64,000 bases of DNA from Diabrotica undecimpunctata (Eukaryota; Arthropoda; Insecta; Coleoptera; Chrysomelidae). Where the stretch lies: assembly GCF_040954645.1 (NCBI RefSeq), contig NC_092806.1, positions 133,578,476 to 133,642,475 on the forward strand, read 5' to 3'. A model generated the notes under the pieces. That model saw only the letters and a program-made list of their open reading frames with translations, was not told the DNA's origin and searched no databases. Shown here one piece after another: positions 1 through 12,170 of this stretch; position 1 is the first letter of the stretch, and each line of letters begins with the position of its first letter. A program made the translations under genes and the position numbers.

Positions 1-1240
1 GAACTCTATATATTAAACAATCTTTTACACAAAACTTATTAGATGTTAATGTGTCATATGAACAAATTGAAGTGACTTGTTTATTATTTTTCGGAGTTTT
101 TGAATGTTTTCTTTGTTTTAATCGCTTAGTTTATTTATCGGTCAGGTTGAGTGAATTTAGTGACTGATTTTTTTATTGTTCTGTTTACGTGAGTTTCTTT
201 TTGGTTTTTTGAATTGTTTTTGCCTTTTTTAATAAGGTACTGGATAAGGCTTATTACCACATATACAATGTTTTCCAAATCAATAAAAATAAAAATTTTA
301 AAACAGAAAAATATGTATTTTTGGTTTTAAAAATGATTTCGTCAATCTCAACGCTTTAAAATATACATAATTAACTTTTATTAGAGAATTAACTATTCCT
401 TTTACTGAAAGAGCTAATGATTTTTTTTTCTTTTTTCACTATGCCCAGCAATTTTTTTTAAATTTACCCTTTCTGCTCAAATTTTTATACAAGTTTTGTT
501 TTGTATCATCTTTACTGACTAGAATTATTAATTAATTTAACATATTTACATTTTTCCATTTTAATTTTATAGATAAATTTAACTTAATTTAATAAATATT
601 TATCTAAACTTTTTTTAATTCTTCTTCGACCATTTTTGTACGTTATTCGTTAATATTATTTCACATTATTGTTGTTTACTTAAGAATTTTTCATTGTATC
701 TAAACTTATTTTGACCAAAATTAATTTTCACCACGATTACCTGATATTTTTCCGACGATTCTGATAATTTTTACCACAAGTGTGGTAAAATATATGAAGT
801 GCAATATTTTCTCTCCACTAATATGCAAATAAAACAAAATCAAAAAAGATATTTGTAATATTTTAAATGAAAAACAAAATTTAAATTCATTTAATTGGAA
901 ATTGTAAAAAAATCTTAGGAAAAATGAAAAGTTATATTTTTGTTCTGCTTTGCATTTTTGATAAATTGTTAATTGAATAATATGAATTTTGCATTCAAAT
1001 ATGTTTAAAAACAGCTATTTTATGCAGAAAGAATTCTTTCGTTTTTATAAAATAGGTACATAAATAATTACCAGAAAATATTAAAAATCAAAATAATTTT
1101 TTAAAAGACTATTATGAAAATACCAAAAACATTTCCAAAAAAAAGGAAAATAATAAATTTAAATCTTAGTAGGAAATCACTGAAACATCGAATGTGTGGT
1201 GCATATATCAGACACAAATACATACTATATATTTATATAT
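1..1240. other. AT-rich stretch without a recognisable gene
   Basis: This stretch is strongly AT-rich with many homopolymer runs and stop codons in all frames. I see no conserved coding motif, RNA gene or clear repeat boundary in it. It is most simply read as ancient, decayed intergenic DNA. Confidence 0.6.
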
Positions 1241-2016
1241 ACAGGATGTGCCACGACGGGCCTACACTATCTCTATATCGGAAACTGTTTCGCGATATTT
1301 ATAAAAATTGGTTTATGGGGATAACAAGTTATGACAATCTTAACGAAAATATTTTTACAGATATGCCACTTCCGGTTATACCGGAAGTGAACACAAACTT
1401 TATTATTTTAAATAGAACATATTATTTTCTTATTATTAGTTTTTTTTTTTTCAAAAAATTTGACAGATAGAGACAAACTTTTTAAAATGTCTTGAAATTT
1501 TGTGCACACAAAGAGTACGTAACTTTTTTTCATGAGTTTACATCGAAATCGAATTTATAAATGACAATCTAAAAACATCATAGTGTTCACAATAGATAGG
1601 CCATTTCTTTTAAATTTAAACCCCCGTAAGTCAATAGTTTTAAATGAAATACCCTATATATTATAATTTGATTGAAACAATTAATAAATTGTCTTTCAAT
1701 ACTATTGAAGTTTCTGAACTACTGTTTATTCTCTTGAAGATAAACATAGATTTCAAAAGCGGAAGACAAAAGAATATTTTAAGAATTTCAAGACATTTTG
1801 ATTGTAGATGGATGAGATATTAACTCTGAAAAGTTTGTCTCTCTGTTTCAAAATTTTTTATGATTTAAAATAACAAAGTTGCTGTTCACTTCCGGCATAA
1901 CCGGAATATATATCAAAATATTTTCTTTAAGTTCGTCATAAGTTGCAATACCCATAAAACGATTTTCATGAATATCCTGTAAGTAGTTTTCGATATATAG
2001 ATCGTCGTGATACACC

Positions 2017-2020
<4 letters not shown>
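1241..2020. mobile_element. MITE-like element with long terminal inverted repeats
   Basis: The left end reads ACAGGATGTGCCACGACG and the reverse complement of the right end reads ACAGGGTGTATCACGACG. Similarity between the arms continues inward for roughly 220-250 bp; for example both contain a GATATTYATRAAAATYG block and the palindromic CCGGT/CCGGAAGTGAACA block. The unpaired middle is about 280 bp and has no transposase-like reading frame, so the element is probably non-autonomous. Both ends abut TATATA sequence, which fits a TA target-site duplication as used by Tc1/mariner-type elements, but the (TA)n context makes the exact edge uncertain. The 118-codon reading frame crossing the left arm shows no family motif and is probably incidental. 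Confidence 0.75.

Positions 2021-2098
<78 letters not shown>
2021..2098. repeat. (TA)n microsatellite
   Basis: About 78 bp of uninterrupted TA dinucleotides directly abut the right end of the preceding inverted-repeat element. The element either inserted into a pre-existing TA tract or the tract expanded afterwards. Confidence 0.95.
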
Positions 2099-2100
<2 letters not shown>

Positions 2101-2597
2101 AGGGATTTTTGCGCTGGATTTTGTTTTACAATTCTACTTATTTCGGTTTATGTTAGGGGTAATTTAATTTACAATCCGTGGATAAATCTAACTCTTTTTC
2201 TGGGAGTAAACCTCTTTTTCTTCTTCTTTCATCTATCAGCAACATTTTTTGCACATTTTTTTGAAAAGTTAAAGATACCAGTGAAATCTTTTTTTAAAGA
2301 TCTTTCTTCTTTCTGGTTTCTCATGTCAATCCTTGCTTTCGGCGATCATTCATCTTCTCCACTTTCCTTTCACCTTTACCCAACTTCTTCGAATTTATCT
2401 CTCAGTAAACTTCGTTGGTATATATATTCAAAGAATTTTCCTCTCTTTTATTAATTGTTCAAAATTCATCATTTGTCTTAATTTTGCTACCCACCCTCGA
2501 GATATACAACTACCTTTTTTTTGTTTCCTTTCCCTTTCTTTTCTTCTTTTTACGTCGTTTCCTGACGAGAAAAGAAGCTGTTAATAACAATAAATAA
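2099..2597. other. AT/pyrimidine-rich stretch without a recognisable gene
   Basis: The sequence is pyrimidine-rich on the plus strand (many TTTCTTC runs). The two overlapping reading frames here are hydrophobic by composition and have no domain I can name. No feature is called. Confidence 0.5.
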
Positions 2598-2840
2598 GCC
2601 AAAATCGAATTCCTCGGTCACATTATGACCAACGCCGAAAAAATATGGATTGCAGCAACTAATTTTATAAGGAAAAATAGAATGAAAGCAAAGACAGAAA
2701 GGCGAAGGATTTCCTGGCTGAATCTACGTACGTGAACACAATAACCACCAATCTCTTCAGAGCCGCAATGTGCGAAGTACAGATTGCCATGATGGCCAAC
2801 ATCCAAAACGTATGGGCACAAGAAGAAGAAGACCTCCTCT
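2598..2840 (+). pseudogene. RTE-type non-LTR retrotransposon, 3'-terminal fragment
   Basis: In translation the start reads like the post-RT tail of RTE/BovB-type elements: EFLGHIM, then an RRRISWL block, then an LFRAA...IAM-ANI block. It ends in a short GAA-rich tail. The same three blocks recur in better copies at 28.7 kb, 53.1 kb and 55.4 kb. Only the last ~80 codons are left, so this is a 5'-truncated copy, with internal frameshifts. The family assignment is by motif reading only. Confidence 0.7.
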
Positions 2841-3344
2841 TCCCCGTCGGTGACGTTAGTCCTCAAAAAAGTCACATTTGTTTACTTCTTGAATGCGGTT
2901 TTCCTTGCTTTCATTTGTTGTTTTTATTCTTTTTATTTCATTTTTGTGTTATTTCATTTTAATTATATCTCGTTTTAATGAACTTAATACTTTGTTCATT
3001 GATTAGTTTATATTGATTTCTTAGGTTTCTTTTCAAATGATTTAAAAACTCCCAGCTATTTATTTTATTGTGTCGTGTGATTAAAACTACTTCGTCAGCA
3101 CAAGCCAGACCCTGACTTCTGACATCATTTTGTTCTTGTATTAATTTTCCTGTATATAATTTCTTTTTACTAAAAAATTAACAACTATTCAAAATGGATT
3201 TATGTTACAATTTCTATTGCACTTCAAATTTTTCTGACAAGGCATATTCCATATTTTCTGTTTTCTGGTGTCATTTTTATTAGTTTAATAAACATTTCTG
3301 GTATTCCAATGATTGAGATAAAGATTACAGATTTATTGTAAAAT

Positions 3345-5047
3345 TTATAAATTATATTTTTTCTCAAACGTCGTCGTTAAAGGATAACTCTAAAAGTGCT
3401 TGCTTTATATCTTGATAGCATAAATTAATAGCTTTAAATGCATTTAATCGTCCTGACCATCGAGTCACATTAACTCTTTTTGGAACAAATGTTTCAAACA
3501 AATGTATTTTTACAATTTTCTCAATAGATCAGTGAGTCGTTTCTATCTGTACGTTGAAGCTGAGAAAAAAACATAAATTTCTTCAGCAACTAAAAAACAG
3601 AAGTACTTTCCATAGTGCATTCTGCTGCATGTTGCACAATCAAATTTAGGGAATGTGCTGCGCATGGTACGTATTTTGCAAACTATTCCTAGATTTTATT
3701 CGGGCTTGGAGACCGCTATAAACGCCAGATATGTTATTCGCATTGTCATGCGATTGTCCTCTGCAGTCATTAATATTTATATTGAGGTTGGACAAAATTT
3801 TTACAATACTGGCTTCCATATCTTCGGCTTTGTGGCCAGTGTTGTCTAAAAACTGTATGAATTTCTCGACAGGTGTTCCGATGTCCGAGCAATACCTAAT
3901 AATGAATGTCAGTTGATTTGTACATGTTATATCAGGCGTACAGTCAACACTGATTGAATAATATTTGCCACAATAAATTTGTTTTACAATTTCTTCTAAT
4001 ATGTGGTCTGAAAGCACTTAACAAAAATTCAAAACAAATCGATTTTAATAAATAAGATACTGAACCACAGCCTTTTGAAGCATAGTTTTCAATATGTTCT
4101 TTTAAAAGAGGATCATATTCCGTCAACAACTCTAGTAATCCAAGGTAGTTGCCATTGCTAGTAGAACCAAATTTTTCGTCGGTTCCCCTAAAAGGTATTT
4201 CCCTACTAGCTACCACTTTATTGACACTAACGACTCTCATGTTCAATCCTAACATGTTCAATCTGTTGTCGCAGAGAATCATCGATCTTTCTCATACTCA
4301 ATGAATTTCTTAAAACAAAATTTTTAAGATGTTCTAAATGAACGACTGACCTTTCATGACTGTCACATTTTTCTTTAGCCTTTCCCAGTCGTCAAATCCA
4401 GTAAAAAAGGAAAAAGTGCAATTTTCGCTTGGAAAAAGTCGACAATATAAGCCAAATAAAGAGCCTGTGCTTTTGGAATAAACTAACCAGTCACGCCGAA
4501 TTTGTTCACCATACTTTAAAACCTTATAGTGATTTAGTGCAGTATGTGTTTTGTTTTCTTATTTTTCTTTTTGAAGATTCGAAGTCTAAATAATTAAGAT
4601 CCTGTGTTTTGAATTCTCTCAGCACTTCATCTATATAATTTCTTGGCCAGAATTTTGGATCTTGTAAATCAACTCGAATAACACCATTTTCGACTAGAAT
4701 TTAACGTTCAGGAGAACACTTTTCAGGATGTAAGTCGATATCACCAAGTGGGTCTGATTTTGCTGTAGATGAATCCTCGACGTGATGAAGATCCTGCTGC
4801 AAATTTTATTTTATTAAAAACGTAACTAAAACAGTCCAATAAACCTACCTTCTAAAACATCTGAAACTGTTGCAATTGGATCGTCCTGAAAAGAAGTGCT
4901 CGTTGGTATACTATCTTGCCTGGATTTGGTAAAAAAGCTAAATCTTGGGGTTTTTTTAATACTGTATTTAATTGTTGCTGTTTTTCTAACTTTTGTCATT
5001 TCCAAAATGCACCTCCTTTCTTTCCGTTCATTTTTTAGAAACGTCAC
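3345..5047 (-). pseudogene. hAT-superfamily transposase pseudogene (ZMYM1-like, DUF4371 type)
   Basis: Read right to left, the blocks follow the order of ZMYM1-type hAT transposases. A lysine/serine-rich N-terminus (4826-5047) is followed by a TTF-type zinc-finger region around 4400-4700 (translated pieces RRDWLVYSKSTGSLF and YCRLFS). The DUF4371-like core follows (3646-4282: EHIENYASKG, ISVDCTPDITCTNQ, QFLDNTGHKAEDM, NDCRGQSHDNANN). Beyond the stop it continues with YVPCAAHSLNLIVQHAAE and, near 3400-3480, TRWSGRLNAFKAI. Frameshifts and stops break it into at least four pieces, so it cannot make a working enzyme. A hAT-like terminus lies just upstream (5343-5376). The other end of the element was not found. 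In the family the protein binds element ends and cuts and pastes DNA in the nucleus. Confidence 0.85.
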
Positions 5048-5342
5048 GAAAACACTTCACTAATCAATAAGTAAAATTTGAAACTAGTCTCGAAAACTGC
5101 GCTAACACGACTGACGACTGACAGACTTAGTGGCGCTGGCCGATTTTCCTGTCTGGCCGAAAAATTGGAACGTGTTTTTTTGCGACCTGCTACCGCAGGC
5201 ACGGATCTTATTGGTGACGAGACGAAGTTTTATTACCATGCTATTTCAGAAAATCAACCCCATAAATTTGAAATATCCACATATAGAATTAAATCGTGAT
5301 GGGAGCGACGTACCACCTCTCAAAATTTACCGCCGGGGGCTA

Positions 5343-5376
5343 ATATTCCTATAGCTCCCCCCTTAATCCGGCACTG
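5343..5376 (-). repeat. Probable hAT terminal inverted repeat (5' end of the element)
   Basis: On the minus strand the sequence starts CAGTGCCGGATTAAGG, the form typical of hAT ends. It sits about 300 bp upstream of the hAT-type N-terminus. The 8 bp just outside, CTAGTAGT (5377-5384), would be the target duplication, but I could not find a matching second end and TSD beyond 3345. Confidence 0.6.
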
Positions 5377-5384
5377 CTAGTAGT

Positions 5385-6400
5385 CACCAAGATATTCTAT
5401 TTGTTTATAAGCAAAAATTATTTATAATATTAAAACATTTCCAAGACCGTCCAGATAATTTGATTTCAATTCCATCAAGTATGTTTAAGTTAAAACAAGT
5501 CAAATTCTGACAATAAAAATAACTACAATTTCAATTTTAATTTATCTGCAGAACAGAAATTGCTTTTAGAACAGTTTAATTTATTTTGTCTAATTATAAT
5601 GAAATACTATTTATTTAATAATTATCTAAGTACCTTAGACAAATAGGTTTTCACCTAAAGCGTTAAAACTGCATTATAAAACCTTTTTTTATATCTTCAG
5701 GTGTACGAAGTTCACATACGAGTTTCATTAATACAAAAAACTGCGAAGGTGATCTTCTTAGTCACCGAAATCTGCCACCTTGAACTTCAGGACAATTTTT
5801 GCGCTTAATATATTGATTTACGAGTAGCGATTTCCGGTAGTGCGTTCTTAAATCCTCCAAAATGAAGGATTTCCTCACCATATGGCACAGTATATTGGGC
5901 ACTACTTACGATGCAGTTAGTACAAACCAAAACAGAAAGTCTTCCGGTAAAAAAAGGAAACCGTCTTCCAGATATAAAAGTAAGTTGGTAATGGGTTTTG
6001 GATGGTAGAGGTTTATGTATTGCAATTTATTATACTTAAAATGTTTAAAGTAAATTAACAGTGTGTCTGCAAACAAATACGCATTGATGATGATTTTCGT
6101 TGATAGTATATGGTGCGGAATGCTGCAATATAATGATGTGCAAAAATATTGAATGATGTAAATATTTTTTTAATAAACAACATATGTTTGGATGCCAATT
6201 GACATCCTTTTAATTAAATATATTTCATTATTAGTCATTATTTATACTCGTCTACTAAGGGCAACTAGAAATTAAATGAACCACAAAAACAAATGAATTC
6301 AATTTAAATAGAGTAATCAAAAGAATCATTTTTAAAAATATTAAACTCTATTTAAAAGTCTTATAATGTTTAAATGTATAATAACACTATCTGTCATGAC
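5385..6400. other. No recognisable feature
   Basis: AT-rich DNA with no long open frame, RNA gene or inverted repeat that I can support. Confidence 0.5.
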
Positions 6401-7300
6401 ATACGTTGTCCTGTCTTAGCCACACACATACATACACTCACACAGTGATCAACCCTGCCTCTAAGGAACATATGTATACCATTGTAAAGTAAGATTCACA
6501 AGTCCGAAGATTAAACCGGTCACACTTCGCTATTGAAGTGGTCCCTATCTGACCCCCAGGCTTTTCCTCCATCCCTCCTCAGCGTGTGACTTACGTGAGG
6601 AGGCTTATGATCTGAATGTTACTTTGGGTGCACTGGATAATGGAACACCCTCTGTTTTCTTGACTGTAGTTAAGCCACCTAACTGTAGGGGTAGCATACA
6701 CATCGGCTTTTCTCCCTATTTACTTTACTGACTCTATTAAAGGTAATCTAACTTGACATTGGGACTCAAGTCCCTAAAAAAGAAAAAGTGTGTGTTTCAA
6801 AACGGAGAGCCACCAACCTAAGTTGATGCCTCTCTGTTCGAAAATTGTGTGTGCTCGGCCACTTAGCCGCCGATTTGGCAAAATAAAGTTTGTTCTCCTC
6901 GCCAGCTGAGCATCTGAGTGAAGTCCGGCCACCGAGCCCATGTACGCCGCACATGACCTCGGTGCTTGGAGTTCACGAAAAGGTCTACATATATGATCTG
7001 CATGAGGGGTCTAGTCCTCGATTACGGTTGTTATAAAAGACCTGACGAATCTTTTATACGTGTATATATTTAATTTATTTAATTATATTCTAGCGATTTC
7101 GCAATGACTTGGACAGAAAGTATTTTTTGTTTTTTGTTTTTTCTTGGTTTTTGTTTTTTTTTACCCAAACTAACTAAAGCTAACTTAATAAGAGTGCGTG
7201 GGTTAGGGTGTGCATTACGTGTATAGTGTATTTAAATCTAGTCTAACCTATTGCGTTTTTTTGGTCGCTTTCTGTCTAACTTCACATTTGTTCTTAGGAC
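6401..7300 (-). other. GC-richer segment, possible 3' UTR of the adjacent jockey-type copy
   Basis: Base composition rises sharply here (for example CACGTGAGGAGG-like stretches and CCTCCATCCCTCC) compared with the AT-rich flanks. The segment lies directly downstream, on the minus strand, of the jockey reverse-transcriptase C-terminus. No coding motif is visible on either strand. A retrotransposon 3' untranslated region is the simplest reading, but a separate unidentified repeat is equally possible. Confidence 0.3.
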
Positions 7301-7325
7301 AGCTGTGTAGCTATCTCATTCTTCG

Positions 7326-8545
7326 TTACTCATTTTGGTTCTCCCTATATCCTGCTATTTGTTGTTTAGGTTCACTGTGTACCGCTCTTATGTTTTTATT
7401 GTAGTTTGTCAACTCTCTTAACATTCTGCTAGGATGATTTCTTAGTCCATTAAATATGTCTCTCAGTGGTTCATATCTAGGTAGTTTTAACGCGTCACTT
7501 ATAATTTGGTTTTGTGTGGTCTGGATTTTTTTCCTGTTGGTTTTGCAGATGTGTCCCCAAGCAGCGGAGACGTATGTTAGGACTATCAAGATTATGCTAT
7601 TCGCAACTCTAATTTTAGCTTTAAATCTTAGCTTGCTTCTTCTGCCTCTAAGTGTTGAGAGCTGACTTTTCAGTGCTTTAGCTTTGTATACCGATTGGTT
7701 GACGTACTCGGACAATGTAAGCTTTTTGTCGAGTATCACCCCGAGGTACTTTGCTTAATTAGTCCATTCTACGGGGGTGTTTCCTATCGTGGTTTCTCGA
7801 TTTGGTACACTTCTGCGATGTCTAAACATGATGGCCTGAGTTTTGTCGGGATTTAAGGCAATCTTACATTTTATACACCATCTCTGGAATTTATTCAGTG
7901 CTCTTTGCAGATTATTAGCTGCAAGGTTTGGATCTCTAAGGCTGACAGCCATTGCCGTGTAGTCAGCGTATAGACTTAACAGGGATACTGGCTCTGTTGG
8001 CGTGTCGGCCTTATATATGGTGTACAGGTACGGAGATAGCAGATCTCCCTGAGGCACACCCGCTTTTAGGACTCAGACTTCGGAACTCTGAACCTTCTGT
8101 TGGCAAAGTATGTCACAAGAAGACATGACATCGCCTCACTGTATCCAATGTCACTCATTTTGTAGAGTCCTTGGTACCAGACTCTGTCAAATGCTTTGCT
8201 GACGTTCAAAAATGCTGTTGCAGTATACATTTTTTCATTGTATCCTTTAGTTATAAATTCGATTAGTCTTAGTACCTGTAATTTGCAGGAGTGTTCGCTT
8301 CTGAATCCGAATTAAGCTTCGGGGATAGAGCATAAGGCCTGTGACTCTTTGTTGAGTCATTTTAGGATTACTCTTTCCGCTATTTTGCTTATTGACGATA
8401 ATAAGCTGATAAGTCTGTAGTTTTGTGAAAAGGTACTGTTTTTCCATGGTTTTGCTATCATGATAACATTAGCTTCCTTTCGCCTGTCTGGAAAATATCT
8501 TAGTTTGAGCGTACTGTTTATTATGTTGGTTATATATACAACAAC
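7326..8545 (-). pseudogene. Jockey-clade non-LTR retrotransposon, reverse-transcriptase pseudogene
   Basis: Translated right to left it gives the RT landmarks in order: LRYFPDRRKEANVIMI, SLLSSISKIAERVI, a decayed FGFRSEHS, SKAFDRVWYQGL, GDLLSPYLYTIY, YADYTAMAV in place of the catalytic FADDT/YADDT, then NPDKTQAIMF, GVILDKKLTLSEYVNQ and SKLRFKAKIRV plus LTYVSAAWGHICKTN. This matches the RT and thumb of jockey elements. In the family the enzyme copies the element's RNA into nicked chromosomal DNA. The second catalytic aspartate is replaced by Tyr and several frameshifts are present, so it is inactive. The endonuclease half is missing, consistent with 5' truncation. Confidence 0.85.
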
Positions 8546-9615
8546 TTCAATTCCTTGCCTATAGGATATTCTTTTAATTTTTTAATTCTCATTTAATGTC
8601 TGTATTTTTTATGCAGTTTTTAATGTTAACCTACTTAGAATAAATATATGATAACTAGAATTGAATTAATCGAGACTAGTGAATCGATGTGAAGAGCCGC
8701 TGTTTTGTGATGCTGTCCGTGATGCCTTCTCTTAGCGCTAGTTCCATGACGCTAGTCTTTCACTAGAAAGAAAAAAGTATTAAAACGCCAGTACAGAAGC
8801 TTCGCTTCAATAAAACATCTTAGCGCGTATTTTTCATTTCTTTAATTCATTCTCAAGAACTATCTAACATAATAATATTAAACATTAAATGACAAAGTGT
8901 CGGTTTCTATTGTTTAAAATCTTGAATTTGAAAACGAATTGCCCTACATGTAGTATACAGCATCTGAATCTCAATAAAAAAGAATATGGGATCTGAAGAC
9001 AAAGGCAAAGAAACATTAAGAAATGTTATTTCGATATCGTATTGGTGTTTATTGCGATGCATATGCCCTACGTTGAAGGTGTGGGACGGTACGTTTTCAA
9101 ATTATTGTGATTATTTTGACGTAAAATTGAATAAAAACGGATAGTTTAAAGCTGCATAATTTGTATCTTGGAAAACAAAGCATTTATGCAAATATACAAT
9201 ATTCAAAATGACTAAAAACTGACACTTTGAACTCTGTAACTCAGAAACAAGTGATTTCTAAGTCTTCTGATCTTTAAGAACTTCTGATCAGCATGACCAA
9301 AGCTACCTCTGCAAAGTTTCAGTGAATTTAACTGAAACATTTTTACATAAGAAAAGTGCCAGGGTCCTTTGTATTGGACCTTCTTAACTTTCTGTATGAA
9401 AGAAAATTAAAAACACAAAAACCTTTAATAAGCTCATTTTTTAAAAATAATTCTCTTTCTCTGTACCAGTCCCATCCACAAAAAGAAGAAGTAATGATAA
9501 AGTCTAGAATTTTCAAGATGTCATCAAAAGATCATAAAATGTCTAGTGAAGTTTTGTTTTTGTGAATAAAATATTTATCAGTTTGTTGTTGTGATCAGTG
9601 GTGTGATTTTTATAT
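8546..9615. other. No recognisable gene; short block resembling the 49.5 kb hairpin element
   Basis: Mostly AT-rich. Around 8730-8815 a block containing AGCGCTAGTTCCATGACGC and AAGCTTCGCTTCAATAAA resembles part of the hairpin element at 49.4-49.6 kb (AGCGCCAGCTCCATGACGC and a GCGAAGCG block). It may be a scrap of the same repeat family. Nothing else is supportable. Confidence 0.3.
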
Positions 9616-9620
9616 TTTAT

Positions 9621-11390
9621 TTAGTGATTATTTATTATGTTCATAAGTAATAGGATGTCCAAATCAGTGTGAAGTGTTTGGTTGGATGCATACGGAGTAT
9701 TTTGGATTGGAATGTTTGAAATATCTTCATATTTGATGGTATCTATTCCATATTCCCAAACTGGTATAAGTAAAGCTTCGCACAGGAGCAGTTTAATTTC
9801 AAGAGATAACTGAGACCTTTCGTTAAATAACCAGTTCATATTTTTTAGTTTAAGATCTAGTTATTTCCGTTTAATTGTAAAGTGCGTTGTCCATATAAGT
9901 TTTTCATTCATATGCAATCCCAAGTATTAGAAAACTGGTTTTATAGGAATGGGAGTATTATTAATATAAACTTGCGGACATGTAGATTTTCTTATCGTTG
10001 AAGTAATTTGTACTAATTTGTTAGCATTAACACTGATCTTCCATCGCTTAAGCCAGTTTTGTAATTGGACTAAATGATTTTGTACTTTTTTGTGATGCTA
10101 TGTGATGATTAGGACTGATATTCACTGCCAATATTCTCGTGTCATTGGCAAAAGTAGCTAAGAAGGTATAATTGCTGGTTGGAACGTCTGCTGTAAATAT
10201 CAGATACAAAAATGGGCCCAAAACGCTACCCTGAGGTACGCCAAATTGTATGATGTGGTAATTTGAGTAGCTGTCTTCAATTTTGACTTGGAAGTAACGT
10301 TCAGTAAGATATGGTTTAAGTATAAAGTATAGTTGGTCTGTTAGGTGTAATTTCAGTTTCTAGAGGAGACCTTTATGCCATACTCTCTCAAATGCTTGTT
10401 GTATATCTAGAAACACTCCAGCGCAAAACTTTTTCTCTTTGAGAGTTGTTTTAATTATATTTACTATTCTGTGATATTTTTGGATGGTTGAGTGTTCACG
10501 TCTAAATCTAAAATTAGTGTTGTGGTATAATTTCGTATATGGGACCAACTGCTCGATTTTATGTAATAGTAGCTTTTCTAATACTTTCGACATTACTGGG
10601 AGTAGGCTTATAGGGCGATATGAATGTGCTTGCGTTGTGGGCTTATCAGGTTTTGGAATCATTGTAACTCGAGCAAATTTCCATTGTATTGAAACGTATC
10701 GAAGACGTGTACGCTATTGTATATTATTGTTAATAACACCACTGCTTCATCACTTCAGGTAATTCTCCTGTTATCAAATCATAGCCAGTGGTTTTGTTAG
10801 GAATTAGCATTTTTATTTGTTGTCAAATCTCTGTCGGAGTCAATGTTGTCAAAGAAAGTGATAGTTGACATGAAGTTTCAAGTTACCTTCTTATATCATC
10901 ATCTTATATGGTGGAATACAGTTGTAAGATGCTCTACGAATACTGTTCTTTTTTATGCGTTTGTGCGGGCCAAGGTCATATCTGTTTTTCTTAAAGGTGA
11001 ATTTGTTATTGTCGGTCGTTTAAATTTTTTAGTAGCTTTCCATATAGAATGGTCTTCATGTGAGAGGTTCGAAACATAAAACTGAAAAGAGTCGTTTTTT
11101 TTCTTTATGCAATACTCTATCTAGTCTATTTGTACTAATTTGCTAGCAAATCCTGTTAACGTAAGTTTGATTTAGTGGATTTTGCCGATTTCGGTTTTTG
11201 CCGAATGCGTCCAGCTCTTCTTTTTTCTGCTACAAGTTCTCTTATATGAAGAAGGATATTATGGTTTTCTTGCACACTTCTTTGGCGCCGTGGTGTTGCT
11301 TCCTATCCTGTTTATAAAACTTTATCCTAATATCTAGTCCAATCTTTGTATTTATAGAATTTTTCTTTAGTTATAAGTTTGGATGGTGGT
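9621..11390 (-). pseudogene. Jockey-clade non-LTR retrotransposon pseudogene (linker plus reverse transcriptase)
   Basis: From 11.3 kb leftwards the translation shows the EN-RT linker of jockey elements (RELVAEKRRAGRIRQ, then HEDHSIWKATKKFKRP). The RT region follows at 10360-10662 (MIPKPDKPTTQAHSYRPISL, LPVMSKVLEKLLL, DIQQAFERVWHKGLL). After degraded palm sequence the thumb and C-terminus come at 9621-9839 (NWLFNERSQLSLEIKLL, ASNQTLHTDLDI). It is interrupted by many frameshifts and stops. It is a different jockey lineage from the neighbour at 7.3-8.5 kb, because the C-terminal NQTLHTDLDI block is absent there. Confidence 0.85.
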
Positions 11391-11419
11391 GTTCTTCATG
11401 TTATGTGTGTACTTAAAAT

Positions 11420-12170
11420 TATTATTATTGTTAAAGTTTATAGTTGTCATTAAGCATTAATTATTGTAATATTCTTGCTGTTCCAATAAAGAAGTGTAAC
11501 ATTGGTGACAGAGCTGGAATAAAGAAGATATTAGGAAATTATTAATGGTTAAGAGTAGATCTACTGAAATTAATAAAGAAATGGATACTTCCAGACTCTC
11601 GCATGGTTTTTAAAAATAACGACGAAGAGAAACGTAGGCAAGAAGAGAAAATGAAAAAAGTGAAAACTTACATAATTGAAGAAAAGCCTAGACAAAAAGG
11701 AAGAGAGCTGTATGAGAAGCAAAGACAAGAAGAAAAACTGAAGGAGAAGCCTAGACAAGAAGAGAAATAGATGAAGGAGAACCGTTGACAAGAAAACGAA
11801 GAGAGGCTTACTATTAAAATAGATAAATAAGAACAACAATGAAACGATATTAAAACCGATTTAGAAAATAAATTAATACAAAAACAAGGCAAATTAGAAA
11901 ATAAAATAACACAACAACAACACGATTTAAAAAAAAATAGGGATTTAGGAAATAAAATAGTCCAACATCAAAACGATTTAAAATTTGATTAAGAAAGACA
12001 AATAGTTGAATTAAAAAGAAACATTAATGCCCAAGCTTCATTATCTAATATTGTTTTAGTAACTAATGTCGAATCTAAACAAACTTTCAATAGAGTATTT
12101 TGAAGTTTATAATTTAATAAAGTATTGTAATGTTGCTCTTCCAATGTCATTTTAAAGAAATGTAACATCT
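11420..12170 (+). mobile_element. Collapsed LTR retrotransposon: two LTR tails flanking a decayed gag
   Basis: Two similar AT-rich blocks, at ~11425-11501 and ~12100-12166, both carry AAGTTTATA, TATTGTAAT, TTCCAAT and an AAAGAARTGTAACA-type end. They look like the 3' ends of a pair of LTRs. The first is followed directly by TTGGTGACAGAG, which has the form of a primer-binding site in insect Ty3/gypsy elements. The region between encodes a decayed coiled-coil protein. If right, nearly the whole pol gene has been deleted. The LTR 5' ends are not visible, so the class is uncertain. Confidence 0.55.
11545..12085 (+). pseudogene. Decayed gag-like coiled-coil protein of an LTR element
   Basis: In one frame the translation is dominated by Lys, Glu, Gln and Asn: KEKPRQEEK, QENEERLTIKID, TDLENKLIQKQGKLENKI, TQQQHDLKK and RQIVELKRNINAQASLSNI. 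This heptad-like charged pattern is typical of the N-terminal coiled coil of insect gypsy-type Gag proteins, which assemble the cytoplasmic particle. About six in-frame stops interrupt it. Open frames on the opposite strand are antisense reflections of this region. The low-complexity composition means homology is inferred from context as much as from sequence. Confidence 0.5.

Noticed and set aside
6766..6954. 62-codon minus frame in the GC-rich segment
   Set aside because: No motif, no relative elsewhere in the window, and it lies in what is probably a retrotransposon untranslated region.
11570..11892. Overlapping minus-strand frames rich in Leu, Phe and Ser
   Set aside because: They are antisense to the Lys/Glu/Gln-rich gag-like sequence, and the hydrophobic look follows from the complementary codons.
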